Shown here: one piece after another, positions 1 to 8,760 of the stretch
Layout of the letters: every line of letters starts with the position of its first letter
How positions within the stretch are numbered: the first letter of the stretch is position 1
Assembly: GCA_002005505.1 (NCBI GenBank)
Contig: KV908701.1
Coordinates: 67,338 to 82,337, forward strand
Direction of reading: 5' to 3'
From: Botryococcus braunii
Lineage: Eukaryota; Chlorophyta; Trebouxiophyceae
Length of the DNA stretch: 15,000 nucleotides
Notes under the pieces: generated by a model
The model's database searches: none
Seen by the model: only the letters and a program-made list of their open reading frames with translations
Told to the model about the DNA's origin: nothing
Made by a program: the position numbers and the translations under genes

Positions 1-2
1 AC

Positions 3-136
3 CCTCCGGCAGCAACGGATCCCCCGGTCCTTACTAAGCACCTTCGTCCGCTCATCTACATTTATGACTTACCGCCCAACTACAACTCTCTATTGCTGCA
101 GTATCGTAACAACAAGGGCTATTGTGCGCATCGCAT
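3..136 (+). CDS. Exostosin-like gene, exon 1 (partial at window edge)
   Basis: The reading frame is open from the window edge and encodes a proline-rich lead-in (PPAATDPPVLTKHLRP), then LIYIYDLPPNYNSLLLQYR and KGYCAHR. The IYxYDLPP strand is the usual beginning of the exostosin domain. The exon is placed to end at 136 before a GTGTGC donor. That leaves two bases of a codon, which is the phase exon 2 needs. Without splicing, the frame meets a stop at 162-164. The protein start, and any signal anchor, lie upstream of the window. Confidence 0.8.
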
Positions 137-902
137 GTGTGCCCCTTGCATCTAACTTGACCTTGCCATCCTTATGGTGTAAAACATGTCCTGAATGGAT
201 TTCTCCCACTTCTGCATTCTTGCACACAAGGGTTTTGCAGTACATCCCTGATGATGGGCGATTGTAAAGTGTCCCCCACGTTAGAACGTGTAGAACGTCT
301 GAGTGACTGCGCGAGTCACTCCCCCAAATAAATAAGTACAATGGGTTTGCAGCTGGTCCGCAGATTCATTAGGCAGTGTCCCCCTTTGCCAAAAGCGGTA
401 TATAGTCCCTAAGTTAGTATATTTTCGTTGCGCAAACTGGAACTTTGCTGGTTTTAAGTATTGAACGTAGTATTGCGCAAGCAACCAAAGGCCCCAAAAT
501 TCTGAGTTCCTTCACTTAGGCACGCTCGAACCCACATGCTTTAAGCCCGGTCCCCCATCAGACAACTAGCATTGCCGGGCCCGTGTGACCAACCTCTAAC
601 AAAAAGTGAAGCCTCAAACAAGGCCAGCCCACCACATTGAAAATGCATACTTACGACACTTTAGCTCCTAATGTGGAACCGAGAAGTGCTGAAAAGCCAT
701 GATGCGCAATCTAACCTTGGGACTGCTACAACGGAGCCAACATCCGGTACCCCACCATCCCCCCCCCCCCAACGCACGCTTCCTCCACTCCCACACAAAG
801 ACTTTGCTTATTTTTTATTTGAAAATGAAATGCAAGCGGACCCAAGGCTGAACGGTTCTACTTGGGCTACCCTTCTCTCCGGCTTGCGTCTTCACCACTC
901 CC

Positions 903-938
903 CGCGAGATTTAGTCGGGGCGCGAGATTTAGTCGGGG
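903..938. repeat. 18-bp unit in two exact tandem copies
   Basis: The unit CGCGAGATTTAGTCGGGG occupies 903-920 and is repeated exactly at 921-938, followed by a short GTACCGAGCTC stretch. It lies within intron 1 and no function is evident. Confidence 0.9.
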
Positions 939-1076
939 TACCGAGCTCAGCTTGTGGACTGAATAACCCCACGTGAATTACATGTGATGGTACTGCCAGG
1001 TCCGGGCAACGCCTTTCAAGGGGTGCAATCCGCGGTTGAAAAATCGAATGTACTTACTTATTTTGCGGAGTGGAGT

Positions 1077-1590
<514 letters not shown>

Positions 1591-1708
1591 TGTCTGCCTC
1601 CACGCGGCTGCTCCCACAAGCTTTGAGTGGCCGCAGCAATTGTTTTGCCTTGTGCTAATTTTAGCAGTTGATTCGCGTAAAATTTGGTTTGCTTTCCATG
1701 ACATGCAG

Positions 1709-1787
1709 ACTTTCTATCACGAACGAGACGATGTTCAAGTTTTGGGGATACAACCTGGAGACTGTGTTTCACGAGCTTCTACTGCAG
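1709..1787 (+). CDS. Exostosin-like gene, exon 2
   Basis: This 79-base exon follows an ACATGCAG acceptor and ends at CTGCAG before a GTGATC donor. Its first base completes the codon left open by exon 1. It then reads LSITNETMFKFWGYNLE and TVFHELLLQ. The W-x-Y-x-LE...FHE-x-LL pattern is the conserved block between the first strand of the exostosin domain and the HRTxDPEEADFFYVP motif, and exon 3 supplies that motif directly. The exon is too short, and in the wrong frame, to stand out as an open reading frame by itself. Confidence 0.82.
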
Positions 1788-2055
1788 GTGATCCTGCAGA
1801 TCTTGTCTAGAAATCGCTAACTCCAAGATACCTTATAAGCATTCAACCACGCAGGCAAGGCCGCCCAAAGGATTATGGCGGGCGGTTCTGTGTGCGTAGT
1901 TGAACTTTATAAAAGAATGATCAGCCGCGAAAACAAAATCTTGGAATTGGGTTTGACCCTTCTGGGCTACCGCCACACGCGCCATGTAAAGTACATGCTT
2001 TTCTTTCAGGTTTATGTTCGTGACCGGGATGCCCCCCTCCCCCCCCCCATCCATC

Positions 2056-2250
<195 letters not shown>

Positions 2251-2553
2251 GTGCGGGAGCCACCTGCGTGCGAGCAGATATGTTCAGCGAGCAGTAGTAG
2301 GGGAAGGGGAAGAGAAAGTGCGAGCTGGGGTAGGTTGAGGGGGGATAAGAAGGAGCAGTAGACGTATGGGAGGAGGGGTGAGGGAGGAGGAGAACTCAAT
2401 ACCTCGTGCGGTGGCGCCGAACGCAGCCTCCAGAAGGCTAAATGACAAATCGGTAAAAAAGATCTAAACAGACGTCCTAGAAGCTCGTAAGAACATCAAA
2501 AAGTTTGATGAATTTCAAGCAGGCTTACTTCGTGCTTGGGGCATGCAAGACAG

Positions 2554-2861
2554 AGCCCTCATCGGACGCTGGATTCAGAGGAGGCCGACTTTTTTTACGT
2601 CCCCGTGTACACGTTCTGCTTTGCACATCCGATTCACGGGTGGGCAGACCATCCGTGGTACTACTTGCCCACGCAGAATCGCGTTCAACATATGGCTGTG
2701 CTCGCTCTCGAAGCAAAGCGGTGGATTGAGAATCGGCACCCCTGGTAGAAGAGGAGGAACGGGGCCGCAATGTCTGGCTCTTCACCCACGATGAAGCCTC
2801 CTGCAGGGTAACATCGGAGATCTGGGACACTTCCATTATCCTGTCGCATTGGGGCCGCAAG
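2554..2861 (+). CDS. Exostosin-like gene, exon 3 (stop and frameshift)
   Basis: The exon begins after a CAAGACAG acceptor in phase 0 and continues exon 2 without a gap: ...HELLLQ then SPHRTLDSEEADFFYVPVY, CFAHPIHGWADHPW, VQHMAVLALEAKRWIENRHPW. At 2746-2748 this frame meets TAG. The family sequence then resumes in another frame from about 2763: GRNVWLFTHDEASCRV, TSEIWDTSIILSHWGRK. It ends at 2861 before a strong GTAAGT donor. EEADFFYVPVY, WLFTHDE and HWGRK are hallmark blocks of the exostosin domain. The break requires a net one-base deletion (or two-base insertion) near 2746-2764, plus a stop unless the indel itself created it. Confidence 0.88.
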
Positions 2862-3112
2862 GTAAGTCCCCGGATTGGTTCAGTAGCCGTCAGCTCGATT
2901 CTGTTGGAATGTGCACGTGCATGTTCCTGCTGGGGGTGTGTGGGCGTGTGCGTGCGTGCGATATTGGCACTGGCGTCCGCGTGAGCAAGGGCGGGGAACT
3001 CAGTGGCGAAAGTGTGGCTGCATACTTCAGTTTTTCTTGAAGATGTAGGAAGGGTAAGTTTACGAGGAGTCTAACAAGGAAGGGCTCGAGTAGCCGAAGG
3101 GATTGCAAACAT

Positions 3113-3236
3113 TGTCATGGTCTATTCTGTGACATAATGTGTTTGCAATTTACGTGGTCGTGGTTACTAACATTCCCACCTGAGCAATACTGTTGCTCGT
3201 CTATGGATAGCTCGCGCCGTCTGCTGTTTGTCTCAG
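3113..3236 (+). repeat. Intron-3 repeat family, short copy A (5' module only)
   Basis: About 124 bp from TGTCATGGTCTATTCTGTGA to GTTTGTCTCAG. It is nearly identical to the start of copy C at 6716-6839 and partly to copy B at 4376-4447. After CTCAG the sequence departs from the other copies (AGAAGTTG here, GTTTGATATACTG there), so CTCAG is a module boundary. It contains the conserved hairpin GAGCAA-TACTG-TTGCTC at 3182-3198. Confidence 0.85.
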
Positions 3237-4277
3237 AGAAGTTGATGCCTGGGATACTTTTTTAACTTTTTCATGCATTACCGTGGATACAGACGTTATC
3301 TATCTGCCTTGAAGCAGCTTTGACTGTGAATGAGCAGTAGGAACAGTCTCTTTGTTTATTGTATCCTTTCCTTTCGTTAGGTAGCAGAGGCGGGATTCGT
3401 TGCATCCCCTAGTCGACCAGCCGACAGCCAGCACCAGCGATATACAGGAGGTAAGCCTAGGAAGTGAGAGCCAAGAGAGCCTCAGATTTGCCATGGGGAG
3501 CCTGTGATAGCGTAGATCCTGCGTAGGGGACGCCCACCAGGGGAGTGTCACACTTTTGGATAGGTACCTGTGTGCTTGAGTTATTACACTCAAATTTTAC
3601 ATATATTCCCATCAAAGGCCATTATCTCATTTTCCCGTGGATATCGTGAGAGGATCTGCCTGTTTCGAACGCCATCCTGTTTCGATCGTGTTAGGCGCCA
3701 CGTTCCAGGAAGGCCTCGAGCTCGAGTTAAGTGTGATAAGGATTTACCATCTAAATACCTACGCATTCATAACTGTGGTTGTGTGTTTTCCTTTTGATTT
3801 CCACCTCGTGAGACTCTTCTCGGAATTTCCGAGGTCTGCTGTCTTCGTCTTATTGTGCTTCGGCTGAGATATTTGGGTCGCTTTTTAAGTTTATTGGTCA
3901 ATATTTCGCCATATTCTGAAGCCCTATGTTGCCTTGCGTCATATTGTGAGTCCAGTTATCGCCTTTGGTGTGAGTAAGCTTGCGTGGCGGAGAAAACTTC
4001 GCGCTCTTTAAATTCACATTCGAACAGTGGCACGTAAGTCCTTCAGGTTGAGGTCGAAAAAGTGTGTTCTAGTAGGACAGCGAACTATCTTGCACGTCTA
4101 TGTTCATGTGTCCGAACTTTCATGCGTGCCGCCTAAGCACTTGATCTCCTGTAGGGGCCGTGTTCCACCTCACATTCTACTTTGATTAACATTTACTGAA
4201 AGCTAGGAGGATTGATTGACTGGATTGCAGGCAACATAAGGCATAGGAAAGGCAGCTCTGCACCAATAAGTCGAGTA

Positions 4278-4320
4278 CCCGAGTGATCGTCGTTCATGTA
4301 GACTGAGGATTTGTAAGACT
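4278..4320 (+). repeat. 43-bp dispersed repeat R1, first copy
   Basis: It begins CCCGAGTGATCGTCGTTCAT and ends GTAAGACT. It is matched in the same orientation at 5451-5493 with four differences. It lies just left of repeat copy B, while its partner abuts the inverted copy D. Confidence 0.85.
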
Positions 4321-4328
4321 GAGCGTTT

Positions 4329-4365
4329 GGTTGTCCACCTTAAATCAAGCTATACCACACTCGAT
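4329..4365 (+). repeat. Dispersed repeat R2, left arm of an inverted pair
   Basis: It begins GGTTGTCCACCTTAAATCAA and ends CACTCGAT. The reverse complement, with a few differences, lies at 5556-5591. The pair brackets copies B and D, extending the fold-back arrangement of this part of intron 3. Confidence 0.8.
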
Positions 4366-4375
4366 GATAATGATT

Positions 4376-5095
4376 GACTAACATTCCCACGTGAGCAGTA
4401 CTGTTGCTCCTGTATGGATAGCTCGCGCCGTCTGCTGTTTGTCTCAGGTTTGATATACTGGAATACACAATAATTTATGTTATTCTGAGAAACTAGGGAT
4501 TGGACGAGCTAAAAACTGCGTAATGCAAGAGTGTTGTGTGTGAAAAGAGGGAAATGGGGCTAATCCAGGGTGAAGCACTCCTGGAGCTGGGAGCAGATTC
4601 AAGCGACAGTGAGATGGAAGAAACAAAATCAAAGAAGAGAAAGAACCGTAGCCGCACATTGAGGAACAATAAAAAGGCCTATCGAATGGCTCAAGCAATT
4701 GAGGATTTAACTCTGCAAGAAAAGCCTGCCACGCCCAACAAGGGGCTGTGAAGCAATTGTCCCAAAGGAGACTTGTGTATTTGCATCTGAGTTGTTTGTC
4801 TTGTGCCATTGTGGCACTTGAGCATTATTGCAGAATGGACATAATACTGATTGTTGCAGACAGTATGGACATGTCTGAGCCACTTCTTGGCCACAGTATC
4901 AATCTTTTGTTGCTGAAGGACATGTTTTTAAGCACTGGATGCCAACATAGAGTATCAAGATAGCTTAACCATCATGCACTACTGACAATTTGTAGAGGAG
5001 GACAGCAGAGCTCCTCAGTACTTGTTATAATTTGTTTTTGAGATGGTGGACAAATTGCACTTGATCAGCACCAGCTTTAAGCACATTGACAGCGG
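4376..5095 (+). repeat. Intron-3 repeat family, long copy B
   Basis: About 720 bp matching copy C (6716-7475) nearly end to end, from ACTAACATTCCCAC to TTTAAGCACATTGACAGCGG. It has three parts: the 5' module ending CTCAG, a middle part with a 71-codon ORF (4536-4751), and a conserved tail of about 340 bp after the stop. Conservation continues past the ORF, so the unit copied was larger than the coding part. I cannot name the element. Neither long terminal repeats nor a poly-A tail are evident. Confidence 0.85.
4536..4751 (+). pseudogene. 71-codon ORF shared by repeat copies B, C and D (possible 3' coding fragment)
   Basis: The frame reads MCEKREMGLIQGEALLELG, DSSDSEMEETKSKKRKNRS, RTLRNNKKAYRMAQ, IEDLTLQEKPATPNKGL and stop. 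It has an acidic/serine stretch followed by a lysine-arginine cluster that could serve as a nuclear-localisation or nucleic-acid-binding tail. Copies C and D keep the same protein-level text, but C is broken after ...AYKMAH and D after RMGGSSRALRT. The ATG may not be the true start: the shared frame in C and D extends only from about GLIQG. I read it as the C-terminal end of a protein carried by the repeat, without recognising the family. Confidence 0.5.
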
Positions 5096-5126
5096 GGGGG
5101 ACCCCGCTGGGGGGGACCGGGGGGTC
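5091..5126. other. G-rich junction with hairpin between repeat copies B and D
   Basis: At the point where copy B stops and inverted copy D begins there are three G-runs of six to seven bases. GGGGGGGACC occurs twice (5094-5103, 5109-5118). AGCGGGG (5091-5097) pairs with CCCCGCT (5102-5108). It resembles a filler or rearrangement junction and may form a quadruplex or stall replication. Confidence 0.7.
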
Positions 5127-5451
5127 TCCATTGGGATAATTGCTTCAAAGCCCACTGTTGCGCGTAGCAAGATTTTCATGCAGAGTCAAGTCCTCAATGC
5201 GCGGCTTGAGCCACCCATTCGGTAGGTCTTTTTCTTGTTCCTCAATGTGCGGCTACGGTTCTTTCTCTTCTTTGATTTTGTTTCTTCCATGTCACGGTCG
5301 CTTGAATCTGCTCCCAGCTCCAAGAGTGCTTCACCCTGGATTAGCCCCCCTTTCTTCTTCTCACACACAGCACTCTTGCATTACCCAGTTTTTAGCTCGT
5401 CCAATCCCTAGTTTCTTAGAGTAACATCTTGTGTATCCCAGTATATCAAAC
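5124..5451 (-). repeat. Intron-3 repeat family, inverted copy D
   Basis: Read on the minus strand it starts GTTTGATATACTGGGATACA and ends CAATGGAGACC. It matches copy B 4448-4772 closely, with a small deletion near its 5' end and an internal frame-changing difference near the end of the ORF. It faces copy B across a spacer of about 350 bp. The ORF remnant at 5368-5186 (minus) encodes the same GLIQGEALLELGADSSD and KKRKNRSRTLRN text. Confidence 0.88.
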
Positions 5452-5493
5452 CCGAGTGATCGTCCTTCACGTAGACTGAGGATTCGTAAGACA
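5451..5493 (+). repeat. 43-bp dispersed repeat R1, second copy
   Basis: It begins CCCGAGTGATCGTCCTTCAC and ends GTAAGACA. It is in the same orientation as the copy at 4278-4320 and directly abuts the end of inverted copy D. Confidence 0.85.
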
Positions 5494-5555
5494 GAACATT
5501 GTTACACCTAAGCGTTTTTATTTGTGAGAGAACACCTGTCATTGTTACATGAGGA

Positions 5556-5591
5556 ATCGAGTATGGTAGAGCTTGATTTAGGGGGACAACC
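5556..5591 (-). repeat. Dispersed repeat R2, right arm of an inverted pair
   Basis: Reverse complement of 4329-4365, with a few substitutions and one length difference. On the plus strand it begins ATCGAGTATGGTAGAGCTTG. Confidence 0.8.
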
Positions 5592-5685
5592 GGGAAGTCC
5601 GGCATTGCCTTAGCGAAGAGTTTCTGAGCCCACCACTGGAACTGTGTTAGCCGTCTATACACGTAGATTACATTGGCGTCGAGGT

Positions 5686-5991
5686 ATGGAAGCTGATCCT
5701 TATTGTGATGTTGAGATTATAGACGAATTTAGTCCACCCAGACGTCGTGCCTGACATCCGCCTAACGCATTAGGAACACCCGAAGCACCACCTAATAACG
5801 AGTCTTTGCAAATTATTCAGGACGAGTCTGAGTTAGCTGCATTAATTCTAGCCATGTTACAGAATATCGAGAGAGGATGTGGTCAGGCAGAAGCCCAGCG
5901 TTTTGCAGATTTACTTAGGGGTGGGATAGACGTTGGCAATGAAGCTGTCAATGTGATGAAGGTCTTGTTGGGGCCATACACGAATCTTTGA
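5686..5991 (+). pseudogene. 102-codon frame interrupted by one TGA, unknown protein
   Basis: From ATG at 5686 the frame reads MEADPYCDVEIIDEFSPPRR and RA, meets TGA at 5752-5754, then continues open: HPPNALGTPEAPPNNESLQ, IIQDESELAALILAMLQ, NIERGCGQAEAQRFADLL, RGGIDVGNEAVNVMKVLLG, PYTNL, stop. The composition after the TGA (acidic, Leu/Ala-rich, likely helical) looks protein-like rather than random. I do not recognise a family. It sits among repeats in the large intron, so a decayed mobile-element protein (such as a gag-like fragment) is possible. A chance ORF is not excluded. Confidence 0.4.
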
Positions 5992-6075
5992 ACTTAAAGG
6001 ATAGTGAATGACGATGATCATGAATTTTTTTATCTTCTAAGGGGCTTACCCCTCACAAAATTTCGTCTTCATTTT

Positions 6076-6194
6076 GGCACTTGCGCCTACATTATATTTA
6101 AACATCTTTTGGCACTTGCGCGAGCTGCTTATTTGGATATGTTTTTGGGGATTTGCGCCTTATCTTTCATCAAAAATTACCTGGCATTTGCGCC
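6076..6194. repeat. Four regularly spaced copies of GGCAYTTGCGCC
   Basis: Related 12-bp motifs start at 6076 (GGCACTTGCGCC), 6111 (GGCACTTGCGCG), 6148 (GGGATTTGCGCC) and 6183 (GGCATTTGCGCC). The steps are 35, 37 and 35 bp. The spacers are AT-rich and not conserved with each other, apart from T-runs before the first three motifs. Each motif has GGC...GCC ends; the last extends to CTGGC-ATTTGC-GCCAG. The spacing is not a multiple of three, which argues for a DNA-level role rather than a repeated peptide. Confidence 0.75.
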
Positions 6195-6695
6195 AGAATA
6201 ATATTCGATAAGACCAAGGAAGCCGTGATCTGGGATGAGGGCTGGGGCTGTGAGAAGAGAGAGAGAGGGAGAGAGAGTCTTGCAGATCCTCCTGTTTACT
6301 AGCCCAGTGTCTTTAGCTTGTACTGTTACATCTTGTCGTTATCGAATCGGTTGCGGATGTTCCGTCCGAGCCGTCGGGTATTATTCACGAAGGATAATGG
6401 GAGAGGCAAATGCAGAGAGGAGCTCTCTCCACAAAACTATGGTTGAATGTAGTATCATGTAGAAATCACAAGACTTAAGTGCTGTCTTTTCCACTTTGGT
6501 TGGTAAATCTGATAGGCAGATTGCTGAAGAAGTGTTCATTAATCCCTCTAACTCTGTGTCTCTGGAGCGTAAGTATGTATAATGTTGGGAAGTTTGTCAA
6601 TGTGCTTCTCAAAACATCAAAATCAGTCAGCAGGAGCATTAGCGACCCACTCGAGGCGGCTGGCCTCGGGGATGCCGAGGTAAGGTTTAGACCTC

Positions 6696-6711
6696 CTTTC
6701 TGATCACGACA
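6696..6711 (+). repeat. 16-bp direct repeat, left of repeat copy C
   Basis: CTTTCTGATCACGACA at 6696-6711 recurs exactly at 7685-7700. Copy C begins four bases after the left repeat. The pair could be a target-site duplication of an insertion spanning about 6712-7684. Confidence 0.7.
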
Positions 6712-6715
6712 CATA

Positions 6716-7475
6716 TGTCATGGTCTATTCTGTGACTTAATGTGTTTGCAATTTACGTGGTCGTGGTTACTAACATTCCCACTTGAGCAGTACTGTTGCT
6801 CGTCTATGGATAGCTCGCGCCGTCTGCTGTTTGTCTCAGGTTTGATATACTGGGATACACAAGAATTTACGTTATTCTGAGGAACCAGGGATTGGACGCG
6901 CCAGAAACGGGGTAATGCAAAAGTGCTGTGTGTGTGAAGAAGGAAGGGGGGCTAATCCAGGGTGAAGCACTCCTGGAGCTGGGAGCAGGTTCAAGCGACA
7001 GTGAGATGGAAGAAACAAAACCAAAGAAGAGAAAGAAGCGTAACCGCACATTGAGGAACAAGAAGAAGGCCTATAAAATGGCCCATTGAAGACCTGACTT
7101 TGCAGGAAAATCCTGCTACACCCAACAGTGGGCTTTGAACTAATTGTTGCAATTAGGACTTGTGTATTTACATCTGAAATTGTGTGCCATTGTGGCACTT
7201 GAGTATTACTGCAAAATGGACTTAATACTGATTGTTGCAGACAGTATGGACAAGTCTGAGCCATTTCTTGGCCACAGTATCAATCTTTTGTTGCTGAAGG
7301 ACATGTTTTTGAGCACTGGATGCCAATGTGGAGTATCTAGACAGCTTAACCGTCATGCACTACTGACAATTTGAAGAGGAGGACAGCAGAGCCCCTCAGT
7401 ACTTGCTGTTATTTGTTTTTGAGACGCTGGACAGTCGCACTTGATCAGAACCAGCTTTAAGCACATTGATAGCGG
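6716..7475 (+). repeat. Intron-3 repeat family, long copy C
   Basis: The most complete member. It has the full 5' module (TGTCATGGTCTATTCTGTGA to GTCTCAG, 6716-6839), the ORF region (about 6940-7137), and the conserved tail ending TTTAAGCACATTGATAGCGG. The ORF reads GLIQGEALLELGAGSSDSE and KPKKRKKRNRTLRNKKKAY, then stops at KMAH because bases are missing relative to copy B; the text IEDLTLQEN resumes in another frame. After 7475 it diverges from copy B. A 14-bp palindrome TGACAATATTGTCA follows at 7481-7494. Confidence 0.87.
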
Positions 7476-7655
7476 TCAAGTGACAATATTGTCAATCATC
7501 TCGAGAGTTCTTATTGGCGAGTGTTGTGTTAGTTTATTTGAGATAAGTAGGCTGGCATGACACGGGTCAAGTCTCTTCTGACTATGCAGACATGTTTTGG
7601 TACCTTAGTTGTACTTGCAAATTAGTGCAGTACATGTGTGTGTATACAATCTTCT

Positions 7656-7675
7656 CCTTGTTAACAAAAACAAGG
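7656..7675 (+). other. Small hairpin near the right end of the putative insertion
   Basis: CCTTGT (7656-7661) pairs with ACAAGG (7670-7675) across an A-rich loop. Nine bases later the sequence reaches TGTAAA and then the right copy of the 16-bp direct repeat. Confidence 0.5.
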
Positions 7676-7684
7676 ACATGTAAA

Positions 7685-7700
7685 CTTTCTGATCACGACA
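7685..7700 (+). repeat. 16-bp direct repeat, right partner
   Basis: Exact second copy of CTTTCTGATCACGACA from 6696-6711. Confidence 0.7.
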
Positions 7701-7721
7701 ACATGTTAATGGACGGAATTT

Positions 7722-7749
7722 GGGGTTTGGGGGGGGGGGGGATAGGGGA
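7722..7749 (+). other. G-quadruplex-like tract
   Basis: GGGG-TTT-(G)12-13-ATA-GGGG on the plus strand, within intron 3. The long G-run satisfies the four-run criterion and is also a likely site of sequencing error. Confidence 0.6.
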
Positions 7750-7937
7750 TAAGAAAAAGTCGGAAGGGGGAAGAGAGGCTCACTACACCCCATGGGGGCC
7801 AGCTATCACTAGCAAGAAGTGTAGCGTTGACATATACCTCAGGTGCCTTAAACAATAATGAACCTTTCGGATACTGGAGAGCTACTTAATCAATGAGGGC
7901 ATATCTCGTGCTAACTTGGCAGACAAAGTATGGGCAG

Positions 7938-8073
7938 AACTTAAATCACACATCAAACACGGGCTACTTTGCCGATGACTATTCTGCATGCAGATAGCGT
8001 TCATCCTTGGAGCAAAGTGAGGTGGAGTGACATGGTCGGCAGACATCCGTGTTACGTTCCTGAATTGGACAAG
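7938..8073 (+). CDS. Exostosin-like gene, exon 4 (4-bp frameshift duplication)
   Basis: After the acceptor TATGGGCAG the phase-0 frame reads NLNHTSNTGYFADDYSA, which follows the GRK of exon 3 as expected in exostosins (HWGR-x-x-NHTSNT). The frame then fails. It resumes one base out as DSVHPWSKVRWSDMV, GRHPCYVPELDK and ends in phase 0 before a GTACTG donor at 8074. The break lies exactly at TGCATGCA (7985-7992). Removing one TGCA would restore one continuous 44-codon exon, so a 4-bp tandem duplication is the simplest explanation. An alternative acceptor at 7993 would give the second part only, but would leave exon 3 in the wrong phase. Confidence 0.78.
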
Positions 8074-8211
8074 GTACTGCAGCTGCTCCCAGTTAATACA
8101 ACGTAATTCTTATGCATTGAGGGGTCATGTCGGGGGGTCCCGCCCCAAGTAGGAGATCCACCATCCCAGGCATTTTGAGCCATTTACCCTTGTTGCAGAC
8201 ATGCATAAAGA

Positions 8212-8407
<196 letters not shown>

Positions 8408-8760
8408 CGTCCGCGAGAGATGGAGGGATCTGGAGCGCGCACATGGCCGTACACGCATGCGTGGATAGAGGATGCGCGTCAGGGGGGTCCGGGTCCTTTT
8501 ACGGACAAAATAGCTCGTACAAAAAACTAGGTGTTTGATTTCCTCTTATTGTAATCAAACTTCCTGGGATTGGATAGAGATGGGAACATAATAGAGGTGC
8601 TAGATTGCTTTGAACGCCAGCCCCATCGTCCACCTGTTGACCTGCATGGGATCACTAGCACGCATTAGGATGGACCCAATCTATCCCATCCCTATCAAAA
8701 AATCTCCGTCAATCCATAATATGATCCAAAGTAGCACACTCCGTGTTCCCTACTGCTTTC

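Larger units (their letters stand above)
2862..7937 (+). other. Intron 3 of the plus-strand exostosin-like gene, filled with repeats
   Basis: About 5.1 kb between the strong donor GTAAGT and the acceptor TATGGGCAG. Exon 3 ends with GRK and exon 4 starts with NLNHTSNTGYF, which are adjacent in exostosins, so no exon is missing. The interval holds four copies of one repeat family, two short dispersed repeats, a TGA-interrupted ORF, a motif array and G-runs, listed separately. In 2862-3112, 3237-4277 and 6195-6695 I see no recognisable gene. Those parts show only small perfect palindromes (for example CTCGGAATTTCCGAG at 3819-3833). Confidence 0.7.

Noticed and set aside
3570..4277. Possible solo long terminal repeat or gene in 3570-4277
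   Set aside because: No matching second terminal repeat, primer-binding site or target-site duplication could be found by eye; the small frames show no motif.
6076..6194. CRISPR-like array
   Set aside because: The repeats are only 12 bp, imperfect, four in number, with no cas genes, in a eukaryotic intron.
6004..6201. 65-codon plus-strand frame over the motif array
   Set aside because: The repeat period (35-37 bp) is not a multiple of three, so the peptide does not repeat; the signal is at DNA level.
7994..8073. Exon 4 starting at the CTGCATGCAG acceptor
   Set aside because: Exon 3 ends in phase 0, but this start would need phase 1. The earlier acceptor at 7937 adds the expected NHTSNTGYF block, with a TGCA duplication explaining the frame change.
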